This document shows, one piece after another, positions 8,841 through 16,931 of a stretch of DNA of 64,000 nucleotides (its first letter is position 1; every line of letters begins with the position of its first letter). The notes under the pieces are model-generated. The model saw only the letters and a list, made by a program, of their open reading frames with translations. It had not been told where the DNA came from and made no database searches. Made by a program: the position numbers and the translations under genes. Location of the stretch: the NCBI GenBank assembly GCA_022616555.1, contig JAKEEG010000075.1, positions 1 to 64,000 on the forward strand, written 5' to 3'. This stretch comes from Ignavibacteriota bacterium. Its GTDB lineage: Bacteria > Bacteroidota > Ignavibacteria > UBA10030.

Positions 8841-10760
8841 CTATTCGACTTTTTTACCGAAGAAATACAAGGCCGCCGCCATCGTTGCGGTGCCGACGGC
8901 GATTGAAATCCACGGTGAGAGCCCAAATGCGGTTGGAATGTCGCCCACGAGCATGCCGATTGCGGCAACCAGCAAGGCGTAGGGAAGTTGTGTGCGCACG
9001 TGGTCGATGTGGTCGCAAGCAGACGCCATCGAGCTTAAAATTGTCGTATCGGAAATAGGCGAGCAGTGGTCGCCGAACACCGCGCCCGCAAGCACCGAAC
9101 TAATCACGCCGTGTAGAATCACTTCATAAGCCGACCCGGTCAACTGCGCGTCAACACTCAGCGTGTGCCCCAGTGGTATGACGAGCGGCATCATGATTGC
9201 CATCGTGCCCCAGCTGGTGCCGGTGGCAAAGCTGACGCCTGCGGCGATCAGGAACACGAGCACCGGAAGCCAGTGAGGGGCAATGGTGCCGCGTAGAAGC
9301 TGAACGAGATACTCCGCTGTGTGCAGTTCTTGCGTTACTGAGCCTATTGCCCACGCAAGAATCAGGATAAGCATAGCAAGGAGCATTGCTTTCAGACCGT
9401 TGAACCACGCATCGATCGCCTTCACGAGCGTGAGAATGCGCTGACCCACCGACAGCAGGACGGCAACAAGACAGCCTGAAAGCGAAGCCCACATCAACGC
9501 GCCGTACGAATCAGACTTACTGATGATCTCGCCCACGCCGTAAGAAGTAACACCCTCGGCTTCAAGTGCGGCTGTACCAGTCGAGTACAGCCCATACAAG
9601 CCAACTGCCAGTATGGAGAGTATGGGGAGCAGCCCGTTGTGCCAGAGCGGAGGTTTATCGGATGAGAACGAGCCGGTGGATTCCGTCAAATCCGTTGCGG
9701 GCTGCGATCCTTCGCGCAGAACTTCGCCGGTGCTTCGGGCGCGTCGCTCGGCAGTGAGCATGGGACCGAAATCCCGTTTCATCCAACCGACAAGAAAAAC
9801 GAAAATCAGCGTCAGGATTGGATAAAATCGATACGGAATAGTCTGCAGGAAGACGCTGTAAGCATCCTCTGTTGAGTTGACGCTTTTTAGCCCCTGTTCG
9901 ATGAGCCCTACTTCATAGCCGATCCACGTTGAAATAATGAACACGCTTGCAACTGTGGCAGCACCGGCATCGACGATGAACGAAAGTTTCTCGCGTGAAA
10001 TCCGGAGTTTATCGGTAATCGGGCGCATCAGGTTTCCGCGCACCAGCACGTTGGCGTAGTCGTCAAAGAACATCACGAATGCCATAAACAAGGTGGAGAG
10101 CTGACCGCCGCGCGACGTCTTCGCGTAACGGGTAATCAGGTTAGCTATGCCGAGCGTGCCGCCATTGCTGGAGATGATTCCCACCATCCCGCCGAACATC
10201 ATGCTGAAAATAATAATCTGCGTGTGAGATGTTTCTGTGACCGCGTTGACGATAAAGTGATCGAGTACTCGGAAAATCCCCCCGACAATATTGTAATCGA
10301 AGATGAACACAGCCCCCAGCCAGATGCCAGCAAAGAGCGAAATGACTACCTGTCGTAAGACCAGCGCTAAGATGATGGCAAGCAACGGGGGCAAAATACT
10401 CAGGATACCCGGAATCACGCGAACGGTTTTTGCCGAAGTCATTGCCCCTAGTGAAACGGAGATTTCAGCAGACCCCGATTCCGGCATCACTGCATCTTCA
10501 ATGGCAGCTTTGCCGCCGGAAAAGCGTGCCACCGCGGGCAGCAACGTGCCGAAGACATTACGCTGAACTCCCGCAAGCGCAACCGAATCATTAAACGATG
10601 CGACGGGCGCGCCAGTTGAGTCTTGAGCGGTAATCTCGAGTGTGAAGTTAACGTCGGAGAGGACGAGGTTGGGAGTTTTGAAATCAAACTTGTGCACTTG
10701 CTGAGCTTGCGACGCAGTGCACAGGAAAACCGATACTGATGCAAGAAGGGTGCGAATCAA
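8841..10760 (-). CDS. NhaC-type Na+/H+ antiporter with exported N-terminal Ig-like domain
   Basis: A Na+/H+ antiporter family protein of ~639 residues in the inner membrane. The membrane part (from about residue 130) shows NhaC-family features such as 'FFDDYANVLVRGNLMRPITD', 'GTSWGTMAIMMPL' and 'GDHCSPISDTTILSS'. The N terminus is unusual: a signal-like segment ending 'CTASQAQ' is followed by ~100 residues of beta-rich, Ig-like sequence before the first transport helix. The ORF track extends the frame to 10922, but that part reads through a dispersed repeat (10843-10926). I place the start at the TTG at 10760, which has GGAG seven bases upstream and begins the signal peptide. It is probably co-transcribed with the DAACS symporter downstream. 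Confidence 0.88.
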   Translation of the reverse strand: MIRTLLASVSVFLCTASQAQQVHKFDFKTPNLVLSDVNFTLEITAQDSTGAPVASFNDSVALAGVQRNVFGTLLPAVARFSGGKAAIEDAVMPESGSAEISVSLGAMTSAKTVRVIPGILSILPPLLAIILALVLRQVVISLFAGIWLGAVFIFDYNIVGGIFRVLDHFIVNAVTETSHTQIIIFSMMFGGMVGIISSNGGTLGIANLITRYAKTSRGGQLSTLFMAFVMFFDDYANVLVRGNLMRPITDKLRISREKLSFIVDAGAATVASVFIISTWIGYEVGLIEQGLKSVNSTEDAYSVFLQTIPYRFYPILTLIFVFLVGWMKRDFGPMLTAERRARSTGEVLREGSQPATDLTESTGSFSSDKPPLWHNGLLPILSILAVGLYGLYSTGTAALEAEGVTSYGVGEIISKSDSYGALMWASLSGCLVAVLLSVGQRILTLVKAIDAWFNGLKAMLLAMLILILAWAIGSVTQELHTAEYLVQLLRGTIAPHWLPVLVFLIAAGVSFATGTSWGTMAIMMPLVIPLGHTLSVDAQLTGSAYEVILHGVISSVLAGAVFGDHCSPISDTTILSSMASACDHIDHVRTQLPYALLVAAIGMLVGDIPTAFGLSPWISIAVGTATMAAALYFFGKKVE

Positions 10761-10842
10761 TAACGTGCTCCGTCTTGTTGAACAAAAAGTCCGAAAAATG
10801 TATGGAGATTCACATGGAAATGCAACAAAAAAGCTACCGTTT

Positions 10843-10926
10843 GTCATTGCGAGGCGCTTTGTGCCGAAGCAATCTAACCTAAGAAGAAAAAACGAGATTG
10901 CTTCGCTGAAAAACACTCGCAATGAC
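10843..10926. repeat. REP/MITE-like palindromic repeat, family A, copy 1
   Basis: An 84-bp element with terminal inverted repeats (GTCATTGCGAGG at one end, CTCGCAATGAC at the other) and internal CCGAAGCAA and GAGATTGC blocks. A second copy lies at 43921-44002. It sits upstream of the NhaC-type gene and creates the false N-terminal extension of that ORF. Confidence 0.85.
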
Positions 10927-10968
10927 AGTTTTTGATGTGTCCTAACAAAGAGTCAGATTTTTTGACCG

Positions 10969-12252
10969 CTAAGTCGATTCCGCACGCTTGACTTCTACTC
11001 GTTGAAGCAAAAGCAATCCTCCAATGAGAAGAATTCCAATGGCGAGTATGGCAACGCGTTGATTGAAGTTCGAAGAAAGAACTCCGAACAAGAGAGGCCC
11101 TAAAATTGCAGACGCTTTTCCGAAGAACGAGTAAAAACCGAAGAATTCGGTTTTTTTGTCGGCGGGGACTATCGCAGACATCAAGCTGCGGCTCGATGAT
11201 TGCGATGATCCGAGCGCGATGCCTGCAAGGAACCCGACAACGAAGAACGTCGTTTTGTCCGTCGTAAAATATGCGATGACAACGATGACGACCCAGATCA
11301 GCAGCGAGAGTGTAAGCGTCTTTTTGTGCCCCAACTTATCCGCCAGCACGCCGAATACCAGCGAGCCGATGATAGCGGAGGTCTGGACGATGATGAAGAA
11401 GTAGATAATTTCTTGAATTGTTAAATGAAGCGTTTCATCGGCAAAAATGGAGGAAAAGACGATAATGGTGTTAATCGCGTCGATATAAATAAAATAGGAC
11501 AGCAAAAATTTTGCAACGTTCCGGTAAAGAGGAAACTCTCGGATAGTGTTCCGTAATCGTTCAAAACCGACTTTCGCAAAGTTCAATTTGAGCGGTGCAA
11601 ACCGTTGCCGGTCGGGGACAAACGCAAACAACGGGAGGGCGAAGAAGAAGAAAAATCCGGCCGCCACGAGAAAACTTATCCGAACGTTCAAAAGGTTTTC
11701 CGGCTCGAATCCTCCTTCAAAGAGCGGCAGGGCTGTAAAGAGCGTTACAAGAGAGCCGATGTAACCCACCGCAAACCCGTATCCAGACACACGCCCGTAG
11801 CTTCGTTCTGTTGTAATCTCGGGCAAGAATGCATCGTAAAACACCAGCCCTGCCTCAAACCCGATGTTGGCGAGGATAAGCAATACGATGCCCCAAACGA
11901 TCATTGAGCCTTCCACAAAAAACAGCCCAGCTGTCGCTAATACGCACAGCACTGTAAAGATGCCGAGGAACCGTTTTTTGCCCGCGCCATAATCCGCTAC
12001 TGCGCCTAACACCGGAGAGAGCAGCGCAACGAACAACATGGAAATGCTAAACGCAAGCCCCCACAATGCATCGCTTTGCGTGCTATCGGCTGCGACAATT
12101 TTCTTGAAGTATAACGGATAACCGACGGTGAGAATCAAAACGTAAAAGGCAGTGTTCGCGAAGTCGTACAGAGCCCACGCGAAAACTTTGCCGCGGCTTA
12201 CCGGTTGTTGCTCGTTCTGTTGTTCGTTGTGGGATTGGTTCAGTGTGCTCAT
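10969..12252 (-). CDS. MFS transporter, UMF1 (Atg22-like) family
   Basis: A 427-residue major facilitator with about 12 membrane helices. It has the family's N-terminal 'AWALYDFANTAFYVLI' motif (about residues 26-41), which is diagnostic of the UMF1/Atg22-like group, plus MFS loop motifs such as 'GVLADKLGHKKT' near residue 310. In fungi the relatives export amino acids from the vacuole; bacterial substrates are mostly unknown. The N terminus carries a Gln/Asn-rich cytoplasmic tail. The start ATG at 12252 follows the nusB stop by 13 bases on the same strand, so it is probably in one operon with nusB. Confidence 0.9.
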   Translation of the reverse strand: MSTLNQSHNEQQNEQQPVSRGKVFAWALYDFANTAFYVLILTVGYPLYFKKIVAADSTQSDALWGLAFSISMLFVALLSPVLGAVADYGAGKKRFLGIFTVLCVLATAGLFFVEGSMIVWGIVLLILANIGFEAGLVFYDAFLPEITTERSYGRVSGYGFAVGYIGSLVTLFTALPLFEGGFEPENLLNVRISFLVAAGFFFFFALPLFAFVPDRQRFAPLKLNFAKVGFERLRNTIREFPLYRNVAKFLLSYFIYIDAINTIIVFSSIFADETLHLTIQEIIYFFIIVQTSAIIGSLVFGVLADKLGHKKTLTLSLLIWVVIVVIAYFTTDKTTFFVVGFLAGIALGSSQSSSRSLMSAIVPADKKTEFFGFYSFFGKASAILGPLLFGVLSSNFNQRVAILAIGILLIGGLLLLQRVEVKRAEST

Positions 12253-12265
12253 TCGTAGGTTTCGA

Positions 12266-12745
12266 TCACTGTTTGGGAGGCCTTTGCTGAGTGCGACTTG
12301 TCTGCAAGCCCCTGCCTGATTTTTTCAGTTTACCGCTCTTTGTCAGGTCACTCAAAATTGCGTCAAGCACACCGTTGACGAACTTATCACTCTTCTCTGT
12401 GCTGTAAAGACGGGCTATTTCAATTGATTCATTAATGGAAACCTTGGGCGGTATATCGTCATAATACAAAAGCTCGCAAATGCCCATACGAAGAATCAGT
12501 TTATCGATGATGGCGAGCCGGCTGAATTCCCAGTGCTCCACGTGCCCCCGGATGATGCCGTCGATTTCGTCGGAATGTTCGATGACCGCTTTCACAAATT
12601 TTGCCGCAAACTCGAACGTTTCGCGCTCTTTTTCGAGAGAGGCAAGAATATGCTCCACAACGAAATCTACCGGTTCGCCGGAGAGCTCGTACGCGTACAG
12701 TGCCTGCAACACTTTTTCTCTAACCAACCGCCGTTTAAATGCCAT
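12266..12745 (-). CDS. nusB: Transcription antitermination factor NusB
   Basis: A 159-residue all-helical protein of the NusB family. NusB pairs with NusE (ribosomal protein S10) to bind boxA RNA in rRNA antitermination. Recognisable blocks are the N-terminal 'RRLVREKVLQALYAYE' (about residues 5-20), 'DKLILRMGICELLYYDDIP' (about 98-116) and 'SINESIEIARLYSTEKSDKFVNGVLD' spread over about 119-145. The last ~15 residues are a basic tail beyond the usual family end. Length is otherwise normal. It lies upstream of the UMF1 transporter gene. Confidence 0.95.
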   Translation of the reverse strand: MAFKRRLVREKVLQALYAYELSGEPVDFVVEHILASLEKERETFEFAAKFVKAVIEHSDEIDGIIRGHVEHWEFSRLAIIDKLILRMGICELLYYDDIPPKVSINESIEIARLYSTEKSDKFVNGVLDAILSDLTKSGKLKKSGRGLQTSRTQQRPPKQ

Positions 12746-12871
12746 GTGAAAGAACCGTCAAGTAAGACTCTCTATAAAGGCATCACTCGCAACATTTCCG
12801 AGTTAACTAATGCCAAGCAACACAGTGTTGCTGTTTCTGTGAAAAACCTTGTTGTCCGGTATCAGTAATAT

Positions 12872-13990
12872 CTATCGCGACTTCGGACTCAACTCTCCCA
12901 ACCTACCCCTGAATTCTGACCTGCCGGTATAAAGCTGCTTTATGCGCGAAATCTTCGCGATGCGATCTTCTGCAAGCCTGTTTGCCGCTTGAGCAGTCGT
13001 GATCTTCTCATGTTTGGAAATTGCGAAAATCTGTTTCAGCGTATCGTAAATTCCCTCCGCGCGTTTAAGAGCGCGCTCTTCGCGGTACCCCTCGAGTTCG
13101 TTAGCGACGTTGATCAGCCCACCCGCGTTGATGGCGAAATCTGGCGCCCAGAGAATCCCGCGTTCGACAAGCTGGGCTATATGCTTCTTTTCGTCCAACA
13201 GTTGGTTGTTTGCTCCGCCCGCGATAATTTTACAACGGAGCTTGGGAATCGTTTCGTCGTTGAGTGAGCCCCCCAAGGCACACGGTGCATGGATATCCAC
13301 TGGGAGCTCATGCAGTTTGTTGGGTTTTACGTACGTCGCCTTGAGTTTTTTTGCTGCGCTCTTTGCCTTGTCTTCGTAAATGTCCGTAATATAGACCTTT
13401 GCGCCCTCTTTCACAAGATGCCCACCGAGGAACGTACCAACCTTCCCAGCGCCCTGAATTGCGACTTTTTTCCCGCGGAGTGAGTCGTTGCCGAACGCCT
13501 CGTGCGCGCACGCTTTTATGCCCACGTAGATGCCATAGGCAGTCACGGGCGAAGGGTCACCACTTCCACCAAGTGCGCGGGAGGTTCCCGTAACGTATTT
13601 GGTTTCCATCCGCACCCATTCCATGTCGCGCTCGGTTGTGCCGACGTCTTCAGCGGTAATGTAGCGCCCGCCTAAGCCGTCTATAAACCTGCCGTAGGTA
13701 CGAAACAAAGCCTCGGTTTTGTCTTTGTGTGAATCACCAATGATGACTGCCTTCCCGCCGCCGAGGTTAAGACCAGCAACTGCCGCTTTATAGGTCATGC
13801 CGCGGGAAAGTCGCAGGACATCGTGCAGTGCTTCGTCGTCGCTGGCGTATGTCCACATGCGCGTGCCGCCTAATGCCGGTCCAAGCGATGTATTGTGGAT
13901 GGCAATGATGGCTCGCAGTCCAACTTTTTTATCTGAGAAAAAAACCACTTGCTCATGGTCTTTTCGCTCAATCTCTTCGAAAACTTTCAT
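12872..13990 (-). CDS. Glu/Leu/Phe/Val dehydrogenase (branched-chain or aromatic amino acid type)
   Basis: A 372-residue NAD-dependent amino acid dehydrogenase that converts an amino acid to its 2-oxo acid plus ammonium, probably in the leucine/phenylalanine/valine branch since it is shorter than glutamate dehydrogenases. Visible motifs are the catalytic-lysine region 'LNLGGGKAVIIGD' (about residues 78-90), 'GRYITAEDVGTTERDM' (about 107-122), and the Rossmann loop 'KVAIQGAGKVGTFLGGHLV' (about 176-194). The ORF track starts at 14023, but the ATG at 13990 has GGGGGA five bases upstream and begins the family's normal N terminus 'MKVFEEI'. Substrate choice between Leu, Val and Phe is not resolved. 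Confidence 0.92.
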   Translation of the reverse strand: MKVFEEIERKDHEQVVFFSDKKVGLRAIIAIHNTSLGPALGGTRMWTYASDDEALHDVLRLSRGMTYKAAVAGLNLGGGKAVIIGDSHKDKTEALFRTYGRFIDGLGGRYITAEDVGTTERDMEWVRMETKYVTGTSRALGGSGDPSPVTAYGIYVGIKACAHEAFGNDSLRGKKVAIQGAGKVGTFLGGHLVKEGAKVYITDIYEDKAKSAAKKLKATYVKPNKLHELPVDIHAPCALGGSLNDETIPKLRCKIIAGGANNQLLDEKKHIAQLVERGILWAPDFAINAGGLINVANELEGYREERALKRAEGIYDTLKQIFAISKHEKITTAQAANRLAEDRIAKISRIKQLYTGRSEFRGRLGELSPKSR

Positions 13991-14207
13991 GGGTGTCCCC
14001 CAGTATTTCCCCGCGCCGCGCACGGTAGTGCGTCGGCATGGGTACGGTGAATATTCTAGATGGGTTGCTCAGGAAGGATCCGCTCCGCAAAGCTACCCGT
14101 CGATTGAACGAGCGTTGCAAAATACCGAAAAAAACACGTCAAATTCAAGCTTGCATTTGTATTCGCAGAATGTGATATTGTCACTCGTTCTGTAACGAAA
14201 GGATTGG

Positions 14208-16916
14208 ATGAATCTACGAACTAACAGTCGCTCCATCGCGTTGCTGCTGGTGTTCAGTTTGTCGTTACCTTCCGCCTACTCTCAGAACCAGATAGTCACA
14301 AATCTTTCAGACCCAAGAGAACAGCGAGTTCTTACGGCTGTACGTTGTTTTGAAAGTGTGTCCATCGATGGTAAACTGACAGAATTGCTGTGGAAGGGTT
14401 CAGGCACTACCGGCTTTATTCAGCGAGAGCCCGAAGAGGGAGTCTCCGCAACTGAAGATACGGAAATCTGGATAGCCTACGACGACTACGCCCTGTACAT
14501 TGCTGCGCGTATGTACGATAGCGAGCCGGACTCGATTATCGGAAGGCTTGCACGCCGGGATGAAAATCCGGGTGCCGACCATATCGGCATTTTTATCGAT
14601 GCTGCCTACGACCGCCGTACCGGTTATTATTTCATCATTAACCCCTCGGGGGCAATCCGCGACGGTGCTTTTTCCAACGATACCTTCCTCGACCCTAAGT
14701 GGGATGGCGTCTGGGAGGCTGCGGTTGGAACAGACGAGAAAGGCTGGACGGCCGAATTTCGTATTCCTTACTCCCAGCTACGCTTTTCAAAACAAGACGA
14801 GTACACCTGGGGGATCGATTTTTACCGAAGAGTCGAACGTAAGAATGAAGAATCCTTTCTCGTGTTTCATCCCCGAAACGATCGTTTGCGCGTTTCACGG
14901 TGGGCGGACTTGAACGGGCTGGCAGGAATAGAGCCACCGTCACGAATCGAAGTCCTTCCGTATATTACCAGCACGGGCAAGTTTATCGAACGGCCGCCAG
15001 TGCATTCGTTCAATATAGGACGCGACGACCCGTTTGTCATCGGTAGGGACTATCAAGCGGCCCTTGGCGCCGACGCGAAAATCGGGTTGTCCGGCGATAT
15101 GACGCTCGATGTCTCTCTTAATCCGGATTTTGCTCAGGTGGAAGTAGACCCCGCCGTTGTCAATCTTACAGCTTACGAAGTGCGCTACGACGAAAAACGG
15201 CCGTTTTTCATCGAAGGTTCTGATATTCTACGGTTTGGTGGAGGCGGGGCTGTGTCATTGAATAATTTTGAGTGGAGCGATCCGAGTTTCTTTTATAGTC
15301 GGCGCGTCGGTAGGGCACCGCAGGGATTTGTGACGCACAACGGCTTCGAAAATATACCCGACCGCACGACCATACTTGGTGCTGCGAAAGTCAGCGGAAA
15401 GATCGATAACACATGGTCGATAGCCGCTCTCTCTGCTGTGACCGAGCGCGAGTACGGCTCTGTCGATTCAGCGGGCAACCAATTCAGTGAAGAGGTCGAG
15501 CCGCTAACATTTTACGCCGTCGTGCGGACGCGTAAAGAATTCAATGACGCGAGGCAGGCAGTCGGGATAATCGGTACAATTATGGGGCGGGACCTCAACG
15601 GTGAGCAGTTGAGCAACCTCATGAATAGCAGAGCGCTTTCCGGGGGACTTGATGGGTGGGTGTTTCTGGACCAGGCTAAAGATTGGGTGGTAACAGGTTG
15701 GGCAGGCGGCTCGTATGTTCAGGGCTCGAAACAGCGCATGCTCTCGCTCCAGCGCTCCTCGCAGCATTTTTTCCAGCGTCCTGACGCCGATCATGTCTCT
15801 GTCGATTCTAATGCAACTTCCATGGCCGGTTGGGCTACACGTGTGTGGGTCGATAAGGTTAAGGGCAATTTCTTTTTCAACGCCGCGCTCGGTATGATTC
15901 ACCCGAAATTCGAAACGAATGACACCGGATTTCTCAACTATGCGGATTATATCAACACGCACATCTATACGGGCTATCAATGGTATGACCTCGATAACTT
16001 TTTTCGCTATAAATACGTGGGAGGGTGGGTACTCAGGGCATACAATTTTGGGGGTATTGCCACCCGGGAATCGTATTCACTCGGCGTGGGCGGCACATTG
16101 CTGAATTATTGGGGTGGTAATCTTGCGTTCTCTCACAATGCCAGGACGTTTGATGACCAGAGAACTCGCGGCGGACCACTGATGGAATCACAAGAAAGCA
16201 ACTCGATATCCTTTGAGGTCTACAGCGATGCTCGAGAAAGGCTCAGCGGCTCTGCGGTCTTTAGCGGCGCCTCGGCAACTACAGGCAGTTGGCTATACAG
16301 CACAGGTGTCACACTGGAATGGAAGGCGTCGTCAACGGTCAAACTTAGCATTTCACCTTCGCTTTTGCGCGTTTATCAAGTAGCACAATACGTCGATGCC
16401 ATACTCGATCCCCGTGCGGCGGAAACGTATGGCACAAGGTATATTTTTGGGTCGTTGCATCAAACGCAGGTTGCCGCTTCGCTCAGGTTAAGCTGGACAT
16501 TCACTCCAAAACTAAGCCTGCAGGTGTTCATGCAGCCACTCCTCTCTACCGGTGATTACACGGAGTTGAAGGAGCTTGCCAGGCCGCGCTCGTTTTCGTT
16601 CAACCAGTATGGCGAGAACTCATCGACCATTTCGTTAAACAACAACGTTTACACGATTACCCCGGATACCAACAGCTTGATACAGAACGCGTTTCTACTG
16701 AACAATCCCAACTTCAACTATAAATTCCTTAATCTAAACGCCGTCTTGCGCTGGGAGTTTTTGCCCGGCTCTACCATGTATCTGGTATGGACTAATGAGA
16801 AGTTCGATTATGAGGTCAACGGCGACTTTCGTTTCGGAAGGGATCTGAGCACCCTGTTTCGCGACAGGCCTGATAATGTGATTTCATTGAAGCTGACGTA
16901 TTGGTGGAGCAGGTAA
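14208..16916 (+). CDS. Exported CBM9-like / DUF5916 outer-membrane protein
   Basis: A 902-residue exported protein. A signal peptide ends near 'LPSAYSQ'. Next is a carbohydrate-binding module 9-like domain (about residues 45-240), with the typical 'SIDGKLTELLWKGSGTTGF' opening and 'DTEIWIAYDDYALYIAAR'. The rest is DUF5916, with the characteristic 'LNPDFAQVEVDPAVVNLT' and 'FFIEGSDILRFG' segments (about 300-345), and a long beta-strand-rich, barrel-like C terminus. Such proteins are common in Bacteroidota and relatives. They are taken to be outer-membrane proteins that may bind sugars, but no activity is established. RBS-like AAAGGA precedes the ATG. It is a single-gene unit, convergent with the cyclase gene. 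Confidence 0.88.
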   Translation: MNLRTNSRSIALLLVFSLSLPSAYSQNQIVTNLSDPREQRVLTAVRCFESVSIDGKLTELLWKGSGTTGFIQREPEEGVSATEDTEIWIAYDDYALYIAARMYDSEPDSIIGRLARRDENPGADHIGIFIDAAYDRRTGYYFIINPSGAIRDGAFSNDTFLDPKWDGVWEAAVGTDEKGWTAEFRIPYSQLRFSKQDEYTWGIDFYRRVERKNEESFLVFHPRNDRLRVSRWADLNGLAGIEPPSRIEVLPYITSTGKFIERPPVHSFNIGRDDPFVIGRDYQAALGADAKIGLSGDMTLDVSLNPDFAQVEVDPAVVNLTAYEVRYDEKRPFFIEGSDILRFGGGGAVSLNNFEWSDPSFFYSRRVGRAPQGFVTHNGFENIPDRTTILGAAKVSGKIDNTWSIAALSAVTEREYGSVDSAGNQFSEEVEPLTFYAVVRTRKEFNDARQAVGIIGTIMGRDLNGEQLSNLMNSRALSGGLDGWVFLDQAKDWVVTGWAGGSYVQGSKQRMLSLQRSSQHFFQRPDADHVSVDSNATSMAGWATRVWVDKVKGNFFFNAALGMIHPKFETNDTGFLNYADYINTHIYTGYQWYDLDNFFRYKYVGGWVLRAYNFGGIATRESYSLGVGGTLLNYWGGNLAFSHNARTFDDQRTRGGPLMESQESNSISFEVYSDARERLSGSAVFSGASATTGSWLYSTGVTLEWKASSTVKLSISPSLLRVYQVAQYVDAILDPRAAETYGTRYIFGSLHQTQVAASLRLSWTFTPKLSLQVFMQPLLSTGDYTELKELARPRSFSFNQYGENSSTISLNNNVYTITPDTNSLIQNAFLLNNPNFNYKFLNLNAVLRWEFLPGSTMYLVWTNEKFDYEVNGDFRFGRDLSTLFRDRPDNVISLKLTYWWSR

Positions 16917-16931
16917 GACGTTTGAGATAAT

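Noticed and set aside
12816-12832. Short hairpin AGCAACACAGTGTTGCT between nusB and the dehydrogenase gene
   Set aside because: A weak stem with no proper T-run on the minus strand, so not called as a terminator.
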